Assembly: GCF_030704535.1 (NCBI RefSeq)
Contig: NC_081818.1
Coordinates: 29,406,001 to 29,470,000 of the forward strand
Reading direction: 5' to 3'
From: Vitis vinifera
Lineage: Eukaryota; Streptophyta; Magnoliopsida; Vitales; Vitaceae
DNA: 64,000 nucleotides
The position numbers were made by a program, and so were the translations under genes. This document shows, in pieces, positions 42,201 through 52,268 of the stretch (positions within the stretch are counted from its first letter, which is position 1; each line of letters opens with the position of its first letter). Under the pieces are notes generated by a model that was given only the letters and a program-made list of their open reading frames with translations, was not told the DNA's origin and did not search any database.

Positions 42201-45200
42201 CTTTCTCACATGTGGATTGGACAAATGGGGAATAAACAAACAAAGAGGTTCAAACTCAATATTGCCAGAAATTTAATTTCTGATATCATGTCAAACTACC
42301 CCCTGCCCTAAAATAGTAACTATGTAAGGAATTAGCCAGCTATGTAAATCAAGCTCACTAATGCTTAACTTGTTGGCACAACATTCTTCATACATGCAGA
42401 AAAGACTTACCACAGTGAGAAGAGTTTCCAATGCCTCTAGTGCAGCAATCTTCAAAGGAGTAGGGGAAGTTGAATTGTTTTCAGGTACTTGAACTTCCAA
42501 GCCAACCCCTTCTGGATGCTCCTCAAGATTCCTGGTGACATCAACACGCTTCCTTTTCTTACAACTAAGTTGTGGTAATGCTTCAGTAGTGATTTTTGAG
42601 TGTGCACTAGATGATTCTACCCCACTTCCACACCCAATAACATCCAAATCAATAAATGCATTGCTGATAACTTCCTCACCAATATGCAATGCTACACCTG
42701 CATGAGATACCATCATGCTAATTAGTATGTATGTGACCTCATTTTCAGGAATAGGGATAGATATAGGAGCAAAAAACGAGAAATATTACTCTCAAAGAAA
42801 GGCTAGATCAAGCTAAAAACAAGTATAGAAATAATGGCGGGCAAAAAGAGGGAACAAGAAGATCCACATAAAAGATTTCATGCAAGAGCATATTGTGAAG
42901 GAGATGAGGAGTCATGCTGGCACTCAAGTCAAACTATCTTTAAACATCAGATATCGGGCTCAATCCCAGCTTAAATTCCCCACCCCAACAGAACAAAAAG
43001 ATAAAAAAGATTGAGAATTTCCAGAGGTAAATTTTTAGTTGATGAATTATTATTTACCCAAGTTTCCAGGCAGGATCAATTCCATGTTTCAGCAAATGTG
43101 TATATGTAAGGCAGTTTTGGGTAAAAACCAGCATATGGCACAATTTTGGGCATGCTCATTTTGTAAAATTAATGTTCAAATGATTCTTGGTATACTATTT
43201 TTGAAATATTGGTGTTTGTATCTCTAATTCTTGAAAATGTAGAGCAGTATTACAATATTTAGATTGGGAGGACATCATGAACTGAGAGTTCGGAATCAGT
43301 TGATGCATACCATGTATGCATAGGTATGAATGCATACATCAGGGATATGCATCAAAAATACAATATTTTCAAATGTTATTGAGGACATCAGGGATATGTA
43401 TTTTCAAAAATAAAATGCAATATTTTATTTTTTTGGTTGCATTTCCCTAGCAGAAACTCATTGATGCTCTATACCTGCACTCAAATGCTAAGCAGTAGCA
43501 AAATAAAATAAAATATATGTTATAGTAGCATTATGAAGTTCCGCATACCTATTCCTTGTGTCAGCAGAAAGATCCTTACGATCATATAGATTTTTACCCT
43601 TAGCCCTGGCAATACACATCTCTTGAAATATTCTTTTAAGAGTCCAATGATTTCAGCAGCATGTGGTAATAGTTGACTGCAAAATTAAAATATAAGCAGA
43701 ATCTAAGCAATTGCATATGTTGAATATACACAGATCGGAAAAAAAAGGGAAGAAAACCATTTCTACCAAACATAAAAAGAAGCAATATATATATATATAT
43801 ATATATGCACACACACACACACATATGGATGGATGGAAGTCTCTTTATTGCTCATGGAAACAAGGATAAAGCAATTCTGACTCATGTTCTCAGAAGGAGA
43901 TGACAACTGCAAGAAAACCAGTGACCAAATAGAAGAAGAAACTAAATGAATAAATCTATCATTAAAAGAAACAAGGATTAAGAAAGTTGTAAGTGAAAAT
44001 TATCCAGGAAGACAAGCGATTTCAACAAATGGAGATGACATTAAACACCATAGAGTTGCAAAGCTCAGCTCACCGAATGAACCATTCTGTTATTAAGTGC
44101 AGATAAACATTAACAATGGCAAAGGAAAACGACAAAATGTTTAATAGGTCTCCATAAAAGCATCATCTTCATATCAAAATCAACCAAGTGTTACTGAGAT
44201 CTTATGAAGAATTTTTTGAGTGACCCTTATTTGCTAGCAGTGGTACCTATATAAATATTTATCAACAGTTACTTCCGAATAAAATCCATGGTTGACCCTA
44301 AAATGGAGATGAACTCAAAGAACCTAGTAAAGATGCAAGCATTTTTTTTAATAGGTAAACAGAAAATATATCAACCAGTGCAATTAAGAAAAGGGGGTGC
44401 ATGCCGAGTACACTAGGAGAATACAAATGGGGGTGCCAATCAAAGTAAAGATATAGACATTGTATTACTTTAGGCTACATTTTGACTTTTCAGCAGTAAT
44501 ATTCTCTACCTTTCACCCCCTTCTGATTTAGGTACATCAGAACATCACATCGAATGACCATCACTATACTATTGTTGGAGCAAAATTGAGCTGTTGCAAT
44601 CTCAAAAACTTCCAACTTTACTGAAAGAATGTAACCCACAAAATAATAACTGCTTGCCACAACATGGGAAACAAGATTATGACTTTCCAGCCACATAAAA
44701 CGATGAATTTTTCAAAGTCAAGGCTAAATTATTCCATGAAGAAAATCCTAGATTAATTGGACCAAATCTGACAAAGAACTCTAAAAACAGAAACAATTTT
44801 TAAGAGGGATATTTGTTCACCATATCCCTCACAAGATTTCTTCCCCCTTCCTATAAATTGCAATATTTTATTAATTCTTGCAGCTAGAACAAGCAAATAA
44901 TAAAGCTATGCGATAAGATATGTTTTGGGGGCAATTTTGTTTCATGACATGTCTACTCCATGGTTTCAAGGTTACCAGTATACAAAAAACAAATTGTAAG
45001 ATTCAAATACATGCTCTCACCCATCTAGGTTCTTAAAATACAAAGAATAAAGACTAACACATATGTTTTAGGACTATACGGTTCACCTGCGAACTCCTCT
45101 TATGATTGCTTCAAGGAGATCTAAACTGGCTAAGTGCAAAGCTGGAAGCTCAGAACAAATGAACTCTTGTTGCATAGCAGCCGTGGATGGCAGTGGAGAT

Positions 45201-48200
45201 TGAGACAAAGAGCCATCCACCTTCAACACTCTCTCAACAAGTGCTAATAATGAATTAATTGGAACGGAAACCTGTTGAGCAAAAAAAATGATGTTTGCAA
45301 AGAATGCTAATTTAGTTATAATCGTTGGATTTCAATGGAAAACAAATTAAACCTCCCTGTATTTTCACAGAATTAATTTGATTATGTTTCTACTCTTCCC
45401 TGAAGTTGATGGGCAGAAAAAAGCAATGAGAGAGTCATAAAAGTTACCTGAGCAGGATAAGGATTTACAAGCATCATGCAACAACTAAGCATCAGTGTTG
45501 GGATTATGTGTAGCAATTGCTTAGATCTTCTCCTTGCCAGATAAAATGCTTCTCTTGACATTTCCTGCTCTCCTAAGGGAGTTGGGATGTCTTTTCCTGG
45601 TGGAACCATAATTAGTAGCTTCATTAATACAACTAGTTTTCCAGGTAGATGCGAATGGGTGTTGGTTCTCATCTAGCTAGCATCAATATAACCAAGACAT
45701 TGTAATTAAAAATACCTTCTTCAAGACCTAGGAATGCATCATTCAGGTTATAATTTATTGATGCTAATATTTTTTGAATCATTAACAACCAGCTTTCCTC
45801 ATCTCCTCTTGACTTTGGAAGTAATGATAAGCACTGAGCACATCTCTGAACATTGAAAACCAACAGAGTTACAAAATAGTCTCACTAAACTACTCCATGT
45901 GCATGGATACTGCAATAGTTTAGTGACATGCAACCATGCCAGAGACTGCAATAAGGAAACAGCAATATGCTCACCCTTAACACATTAAGGTTGCTTCTCC
46001 ATGACATTATTTGTGAAACGACAGAAGTTTCAGCCTGCAAAAAGAATTGTGCACTCATTTCAGGACATGTGCATTGGTCAACCAATTTCAAAGAACATCT
46101 AGAGGTAAGATAAGAAAAATAGGATAACCAGTTAGCTTCCTCATCAGAAAAAGCGAGCAAAACCAATTTAAATTGTGGTTTCATTTTACAATAGCATGTA
46201 AACTATTTCAAGTAAACCTGGCATTCATCCCATATATGGTGGAAAACAAGGAATAAAATATCAATAATCATATAGAGATTCTCAAGATATGTATCAACTT
46301 AAATATTGATCATAGAAGATACTAGCATATGTTAAATAGTATTTATTGACATTGATAATATCATTATTGAATTATTTATTGATAAACCTAGATATAGAGA
46401 TACTGATGAACATATCTACATATCAACAAATATTCAATAGCATACAGGAAAACATGTATCTGTATTAGCAGTATTCTCTTCCCAGTGTCATAGATCTGCA
46501 TTGTTCATGGTTATAGATATAAAGCATCACATCTGTTGCTCCCACTTTTACACAACCCAATGTTTATTAACACAACCAAATCATGCCCATGTTTTTGTTT
46601 TCTTTAGTGCTGAAACTAAAAGTTTTACAGATTAATTTATCAATATCATGTAAAATATGTTGTGGCTGAAACGCAAAAAAAAATGTTAAAGCAGTGTGTA
46701 GTTGGCAGTTCAGGAAGGCAAAGGACAATTAGAACTCACAATCTCATAATCACAATCAACAGATGATGGAAAGAAAGTTAATATGGTGCATAGCAAAGTA
46801 GCTGCTGCTTCCTGCACAAGTAATCACATTTAATGAGATGAAACACAAACTTGAGTTGTATAACTTTAAATATTTAGCACAAAGGGTGGATACATAAAAA
46901 ATGTTAATTCAACTGCAGAAGCAACTAAGTGAAGTGTTAAGAGGTAAGGCAGAAAAGTAGCCACCTTGCCCTACCTCTATCCAATGCAACATAGCCCAAA
47001 GAGTTGATACATACACAATGCTACAAACTCAAATATACAAAAATTGACTGTTATCATTCGACCCTAATTAGATAATAGTTAAAATAGTCATGTCCCAATT
47101 TGTGTCTACATTTAATTTTCACAATGAAAAAGGTTATCCTACAACAACAAAGGAACATTTGGAATATGATTTCAGGGCTATCCTTCAGCAAATAATATAT
47201 TTCCTATGTATTGTCCATTTATAGATTCATTTAGTAACTTGTTTCAGACAAAATTATGAACAAGTCATAAAGATCAAGACAACAGTGTGATGAAAAAGTA
47301 AAAGGAAGCTTCCAACGATAAGTGTGTGCATGTATGTGCCTAGTCCATACTACTGCTACTAACCAATACAGCCTCCGAGGTATCCTCATTTAAAAGCTTC
47401 AAAACTGGCTGAACAAGTTTCACAGCATAGGATGTCCCATCTTTCTTTGCATTTGAATATCCACCCAACCTAATGCAGGAAGGGATACTAAATTAAAAGG
47501 TAATAGAATTGTAAGAGTATTGACAAATAGTAGAGATAAACACAAAGCTTTAGGAGTGGTAATTTGGAAATCAGATACAATAATTGAACCGCTTAATAGG
47601 TAATGCCAAATGACAGAATGAAGAATAGACAAAAGTTCATTGCAAACCCCATGCACCAGAATATTGATGAGAAATGGAAGCACTGGAGATTAAAGCAATT
47701 ATGGGGGTTCTAATTAACGACTTAAAAAAATTGAAAACAACGATGTAGAAAAGCTACTGAATGATACAGGGCACAGAAAAGTCATCCTCTCCAGATCAAA
47801 TTTTATGCATAACTAGTTCAAAAATCATCTATTTGATCAGCCACTTCCAACTGCATCATAATTCACTACTTTCTTCCTGTTTTTTTTTTTTTTTATTCAG
47901 AAAGAAAAGTACAAGAAAAAGATCATCTATTTTACATGAGGGGCAGAGGGAAAACCAACCTTGTGAAGAGATCCGATATTGAGATACAACATACCACCTT
48001 TAAAGTCTGAGCTTCTGATGATGGCTGCATAACATAAGAAAGCACATAGTATGTTACACTTCAATTCTGTCAAATGATCTTACTTAAGCTTAAAAGGTCC
48101 AATAACTCTAACCATAAAATTTCAAAAATTACCAAGGAAGTACTTTTCAATGTATAAATGAAAAAGTTGCAATCTCCAAACAGCGAGACTCTCTACAGAA

Positions 48201-50462
48201 CATGTCTCTTGAAGAAAATTCAATGAAAAAAAAAGGAAGTATACAGCGTCAGGACACCTCCCACAGAAAAAGAAAAAAAAAATCTGTCTTGTAGAGTGAG
48301 TTCACCCTTTACTTTGATGCCAGAAGTCACACACATTAGCAGCATGACTATGCGCACCCGTGTCGGTACATTATAGCATGGGGATACAGTTCTTACCAGA
48401 TAATGTCCAGTATAAGATACACAGACCACATGCGAATTAACAAGTTCAAAGCAGTTTATCACCCTTCAGACAAAATGGCAAGGCAATAGTTGCTTCTAGC
48501 ATTTAAGCCAAAAATAAGTTAAACAAATGGAAATTCCTTTCTTTCTTTTGTTGTTTTAAGGAACCTCATTGAAGATATTAGCTCAAACCACCAGAAATCA
48601 TAGCTGGGAAAGAATCAAACGGGTTCAAAATCATCAATTGTTAGAATATTCTACACTAGATTGATGCACGATAGACCAACTTGACCACAGAAAATATAGT
48701 AAGTAGCAACACCAAAAACATTGTGACAATGAGTGAAAATCATAATTCAAAGACATTGAAGAAAAAAAAGTTTCACAAAAACTCCCACAAGGCCAGCGAG
48801 GCTGCCATCTTACATAAGTGCTAACTCATTTCTCATTATTTGACTTTGCTGAAACACGGGATTATATTTTAATTCATCCATATGTGTTTTCACATCTGTA
48901 AAGTAACAATTCTGTAAGATGGATTTGGATAGCCAAAACGGATTCATCTAGATGGTCCAAGTAGCCAAATGAATCACTTATGTGAATGAAAAAACAGGTG
49001 CATGATTAATAATAAAACAGAAAATGAGGTTCAATACACATACATCTAAAAGCGTTATGAGATCATCAAGCCAAAAGGAGTAGGAGGACAAGAATCGGGA
49101 GGAGCTGCACTCCTGACAAGTCAGCCCAAGCAAGGAGACTCCTACCCAGCATTTATCAGGCTGCAGCAAAACAACATTACCAATTCAATAACACATTCAA
49201 CAGATCCTTTACATAATTTTGCATATCAAAATATGGAATTCATGAATTTGCTTATACCACAATCCGAAGATATAGCAATACTAGTAAAAAATAACCTTGA
49301 GGTGCTTCGATACTATTACTTGGTTGGTTGATAAGAAACTTGTAGAGAAAGAATCATGTTTGGGATCCGAGAAAGTTGAAACTCCATTAAACTAAGCCTT
49401 AAATACTTTTCTTTTAAGGCTCCACCCATGCACAAAGATATTCAGACATATTTTGGGGAAAACCTGTTATGACTGAACAGAATTTTAGAAGATAATCTCC
49501 CTGTACCTGAAATGTATCTTTTTCGCCGGAAAATCATTTTTCCAAACACACGGAGGTAAATCTAAAAATTTTTTCGCCTTCTTTCCTTTTCTTCCATGTT
49601 TTTCTTTTTAACCAAACGAAAATTTGAGAAAACCAAACACCACGCCACACCCCAACACGTCCTATAAATTTTCTGGGGAAGTACTCTATTTCCCGATTTT
49701 CAAATCTGAAAATAAAAAATTACTTACTTTACCTAAAAGAAAGAACCTGTTTCTTAATTTAAATTTTTTTAAAAAAAATAATATTATTTCTTATTTTAAA
49801 TTTGATAAAAAATTAAAAATCTGAAAAATCTTATTTTAATTTCAGTTAACAAAAATGCTTAAGATTTCTGAGTAAAGAAAATGTTAAAAAGAAAAAAAAT
49901 TGAATCTTCTACACAAATAAAATGTGCTTATATATGTATATATATAAAGATTATTTTTTAATTTAATATGACAGGAAAAGTATTTATATTGATATAATTG
50001 AAAATAAGTGGGAAAATCAACTCCAAGGCTGCTCCACGTGAGATTTGGATTTTCTATCAAGTAAAGCGACAGAAAATGAGGCCCTACTAATTTAAGAAAA
50101 ATCCTATTTCTTCGCAGTATTAATATTACTAAGTAAATAAAGCAAATTTAATTTTCCGAGTAACCAAACGGAAGAAAACAGTGGTGATGAGTTCAATTAA
50201 CCATTTCGCAGGTTACGAGAATCAACAAACGCTCGATCCACTCGTCGACGGCGGCGGTCCAGTTCTCGACCACGTCGGAACTGCATTCCTCCGGAAATGC
50301 CTCGGAGAGAAGCCGAAAAGTCTTGAGAGTCTCAACCAGGTAGGAAAGCTCGTGTGGGCTCGGAATAGGGTGCCGGAACTCTTCCGGAAGGTAGTCTTTG
50401 ACCAGAGATCTCAGTAGCCGCGGCTTCAGCCTGATGTCGTACATGTTCTTGATATGACCCAT
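30239..50462 (-). CDS. PELP1: PELP1/RIX1-like ribosome-biogenesis protein, 819 aa, 13 exons
   Basis: Homologue of animal PELP1 and yeast Rix1, the scaffold of the nuclear Rix1 complex that acts in 60S subunit maturation and ITS2 processing. Exons: 50202-50462, 49044-49160, 47960-48024, 47364-47469, 46740-46811, 45975-46034, 45716-45845, 45448-45596, 45087-45271, 43549-43676, 42411-42697, 34349-34589, 30239-30897. All junctions are GT-AG and total 2460 bp in frame. The N-terminal RIX1 domain (about 1-230) contains YDIRLKPRLLRSL, ENWTAAVDEWI and the family block KCWVGVSLLGLTCQECSS. Helical-repeat segments follow, such as QLLPHAAEIIGLLKEYFKR and KIAALEALETLLTV. A basic NLS-like KKRKR lies near 471-475 and the C-terminus is acidic and probably disordered. 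The start is the first in-frame ATG and aligns with Arabidopsis At1g30240 as I remember it. Introns 11 (7.8 kb) and 12 (3.5 kb) are full of repeats. Confidence 0.9.
30907..31068. repeat. 66-bp tandem repeat, 2.4 copies, at PELP1 exon 13 acceptor
   Basis: Units starting at about 30907, 30973 and 31040 share CATTCACA-GA-ATCAAATGG; the first two also share GTAAGCAATATGA-type sequence. The first unit begins 9 bp from the splice acceptor of the last PELP1 exon, so the repeat occupies the branch-point zone. Confidence 0.75.
32760..32764. repeat. Target-site duplication, left
   Basis: AATAT immediately precedes the left LTR and is repeated at 34211-34215 after the right LTR. A 5-bp duplication is normal for Copia integration. 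Confidence 0.85.
32765..32967 (+). repeat. Left LTR of Copia element
   Basis: 203 bp, TG...CA ends, about 92% identical by eye to the right LTR, with no length difference. Most differences are C/T or G/A, consistent with methylation-driven decay. Confidence 0.92.
32968..32980 (+). other. Copia primer-binding site
   Basis: TGATATCATAGCC resembles the initiator-tRNA-Met complement TGGTATCAGAGCC with two substitutions. Its position directly after the LTR confirms the LTR boundary. Confidence 0.75.
33520..34000 (+). pseudogene. Decayed Copia RNase H C-terminal fragment
   Basis: Translation gives a recognisable Copia tail: YIDVDYARSVVDRRSTT, then AEAKFQAMAYRVCEPLWLK, HDNKSAISIAHN and VQHDRLKH. 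A frame change follows, then LICTPYVS and a final SKLGMENIYSP with stop just before the polypurine tract. At least two in-frame stops and one frameshift break it. It would have been the end of the Pol polyprotein. Confidence 0.9.
34008..34210 (+). repeat. Right LTR of Copia element
   Basis: 203 bp, starts right after the polypurine tract AAGGGGGAG and is followed by the AATAT duplication at 34211-34215. Confidence 0.92.
35425..36070. repeat. Tandem duplication, copy 1 (about 645 bp)
   Basis: Colinear with 36084-36719 over its whole length, sharing blocks such as GATGGCCATGGA-AC, ACATTCACTTGAT and CCCCAAATGGACATC. Divergence is moderate, with small indels. It lies in PELP1 intron 11 and has no coding potential that I recognise. 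Confidence 0.88.
36084..36719. repeat. Tandem duplication, copy 2 (about 636 bp)
   Basis: Direct neighbour of copy 1, only about 13 bp away, in the same orientation. Both copies end in GGGACTAGGAATA followed shortly by ATGCATTC. The arrangement suggests unequal exchange or replication slippage within the intron. Confidence 0.88.
37740..38350. repeat. Decayed short-period repeat tract
   Basis: Variants of AAGAGATATGTTTCAT and of CTTGGATCATAAAAC recur irregularly (near 37765, 37876, 37980, 38085-38240 and 38300). At 38140-38235 the unit GATCTT-GATCATAAAA is nearly tandem at about 45 bp. It looks like an old minisatellite or a low-copy satellite fragment. Confidence 0.5.
38330..38800 (-). pseudogene. 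Copia RNase H remnant in PELP1 intron 11
   Basis: The minus strand, read across frames, gives GCLDDYKSTSG and later DNAGTTCMASNPISYSPTK, followed by NFHFVQDKV. These match the conserved end of Copia Pol (family pattern G-LDDRRSTSG and DN-GA-YLASNP---RTKHIE-D-HFVRDKV). Stops and frameshifts are present and no LTRs were found. It belongs to a different lineage from the element at 32765-34210. Confidence 0.75.
39265..39515. repeat. Dispersed repeat with terminal direct repeats
   Basis: A block with TTTTCCTAAAA-CTTA, AGGATTT and CATAATGTACATCATG near 39265-39322 recurs in diverged form near 39455-39513. Between them lies a block containing GGAAATAAACATAAA. I recall similar sequence as a dispersed repeat in many woody plant genomes; its class is unknown to me. 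Confidence 0.45.
40540..41016. repeat. Local direct repeats in PELP1 intron 11
   Basis: A unit with TTGAAGTAGAAACCAA and AGTCTCATCAACAT occurs three times (near 40550, 40850 and 40905). A unit with TTGTAGCATCATGA and TTTTCATCAACCAAT occurs twice (near 40774 and 40960). They are interleaved rather than simply tandem, so serial duplication is likely. The 101-codon minus frame here is a by-product of the repeats. Confidence 0.7.
41392..41766. mobile_element. Possible hAT-like MITE, about 375 bp
   Basis: The left end reads AGGGTCTCTTTGGAAATTG; the reverse complement of the right end reads AGGGCTTGTTTGGCAACATT, an imperfect terminal inverted repeat. The interior is rich in TTTTTAGAACAAGT motifs and resembles sequence at 10080-10200. 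No clean target duplication is visible. Confidence 0.45.
43785..43823. repeat. (AT)n-(CA)n microsatellite
   Basis: About 11 AT units followed by about 8 CA units, then three GGAT units, in PELP1 intron 10. It is likely to be polymorphic in length. Confidence 0.85.
44343..44420 (-). mobile_element. Truncated LINE 3' tail
   Basis: A poly-T run followed by AATAGGTAAACAGAAAAT and further tail-like sequence resembles the reverse complement of the LINE 3' ends found at 61468-61600 and 61680-61750. It lies in PELP1 intron 9. Confidence 0.5.
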
Positions 50463-52268
50463 CGCCGATGAACTTCCACAGAAATTAACGAAAAAAAATG
50501 GAGTCGGCCAGACGAAAAAGGATTGAGGACGATGAATCAGAGGTGGTTGTGGTTGTGTCGTTTTGCGATGAGGAAGGGATGAGTGGCTGTTACTTTCCAC
50601 CTACCGCCACCGCTGTTTCGTGGGTGTGCAGCGGATTTGTAACGCTTGCATGGTGGCTCTGTGTCAGAACCCGGAAGACTCGAATATGAAATGCGTATGA
50701 TTCCTACTCAGCTTTGTCTTCTACCGCCCACTGGTTTAAAAAATAGAAACAGGAAAAATAAAAATAAATAAAGAAAAAAAGGAAAAAATTTATGTAAATT
50801 AAAATTAAAGTTATTTTTTTCAAATATTATTATTATTTAGTGATATTTAGACTTTTTTTCTCCTCAGTAATTTGGACATGTTTTAATTTTGATATAAAAA
50901 ATTAATAAATAATTACTAGTATGGTATACATTTTGAAAAAAAATAAAAGAATTTATAATCCATCTTTTTCTTTATTTTTCATAGGAATTAGTTTTTTTAA
51001 GGAAAATTAATTAAATTGATATGATTCATTTATAATTATGCTACGAGAAAATGCAAGAGAAATAAAATACAAAAGAAAATTATAAAAAAAATAAGAGATA
51101 GATTAAAAATTAATAAATTATTTTTATTTGTTACTTTAAATCCATTTTACTTATTTTAATTTATTTATATAAAGATTAAATAATTTAAAAATACATAAGT
51201 TTTTAACTAGTTTTAATCATATTTTATTTTTATTGATATTTTTTTATATACAACCAAATATAATAAAATCATTTTCTTTCACATTTTTTTTCTTTCCTTA
51301 ATATTTTCCATAAACCAAACATAACATTAATGTAAAATTAAATTAAACTTCAAAACCAAACTAAACTTCTAACAATAAAAAAAAAATATCAAAATTTGAT
51401 TTATATGTTGAAGTTAAATGGGTTTAAAATTTTCTAAAAATTAATTTTGACCATAATCTAATAATGATAAATTATTTTAATTTTTAACACAAAATTTATA
51501 TGAGAGATTTATTCAAATAATTATATATATATTTAGTGATTATGATAAACACAAGAAAAAGAAAATCTTCATATCACTGTTACTAATTTAGAAAGTATTT
51601 TTAAGCATAAAAACCATTTTTAAAGAAAAAACAATATTTGGTAAAATGTAGAAAATAAATTTTAAAAAGTTAAAAAATTATTTATAATGCTTTTTGAAAA
51701 AAATTTAAATTTAATATTATTAAGTATATAAGTTAAAATAATGGAACAACGTAAGTTAATTGTTAAAAAATTAATTGATCTTGAGATACCTGGATGCCCA
51801 TGTGTACAACAAATTTGCAAAACATCCAGTGGGCGTGTTTTGATTAATGTAGACGTGTTTTAAAAGCATGCAATTTGAAAGTTCAAAATGGATAATATCC
51901 ATATGAGACTTTAGGAGGGAGTGGGTGTTTACACTTATACCTATTGTTGGATTCATTATATGGTCGAAGGGGATTTGCTTCATCTAGGCTCTCCTCTGCT
52001 CTACCCTGAAATGCTTACAAAGAAAGTAGACAACTAGGATTTAAGCTTCATTTTTCACTAGATTGATACAACAACGAGGCTCTGAAGACAATGCTGTCTT
52101 GATCATCATGCAATATGTTGAATGAAGAGAGGCACTTTTAAGGTTCATTGACAAAGGGGGCCTAGCACATTATTGAACATTTACATAAATGAATGTCTAT
52201 TCTGAATCTATGAAGTAAAGCAGGGTAATATCCAGTGGTGTTGCGGTAACCTTACACATAGACAGCCT
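50463..52268. other. Spacer between PELP1 and bHLH genes
   Basis: The first 200-250 bp are GC-richer and should hold the PELP1 leader and promoter; no TATA box is evident, as is common for housekeeping genes. From 50740 to about 51770 the DNA is very AT-rich with no gene. The last few hundred bases should include the 3' UTR of the bHLH gene. Confidence 0.5.

Noticed and set aside
42698-42717. Alternative upstream acceptor for PELP1 exon 11
   Set aside because: It keeps an exon frame open but gives non-homologous sequence in exon 10; the GCAG acceptor at 42698 restores the family-like reading through exons 10 and 11.
50463-50600. N-terminal extension of the PELP1 frame by 46 codons
   Set aside because: It has no ATG; the extension starts at a GTG and the family start aligns at 50462.
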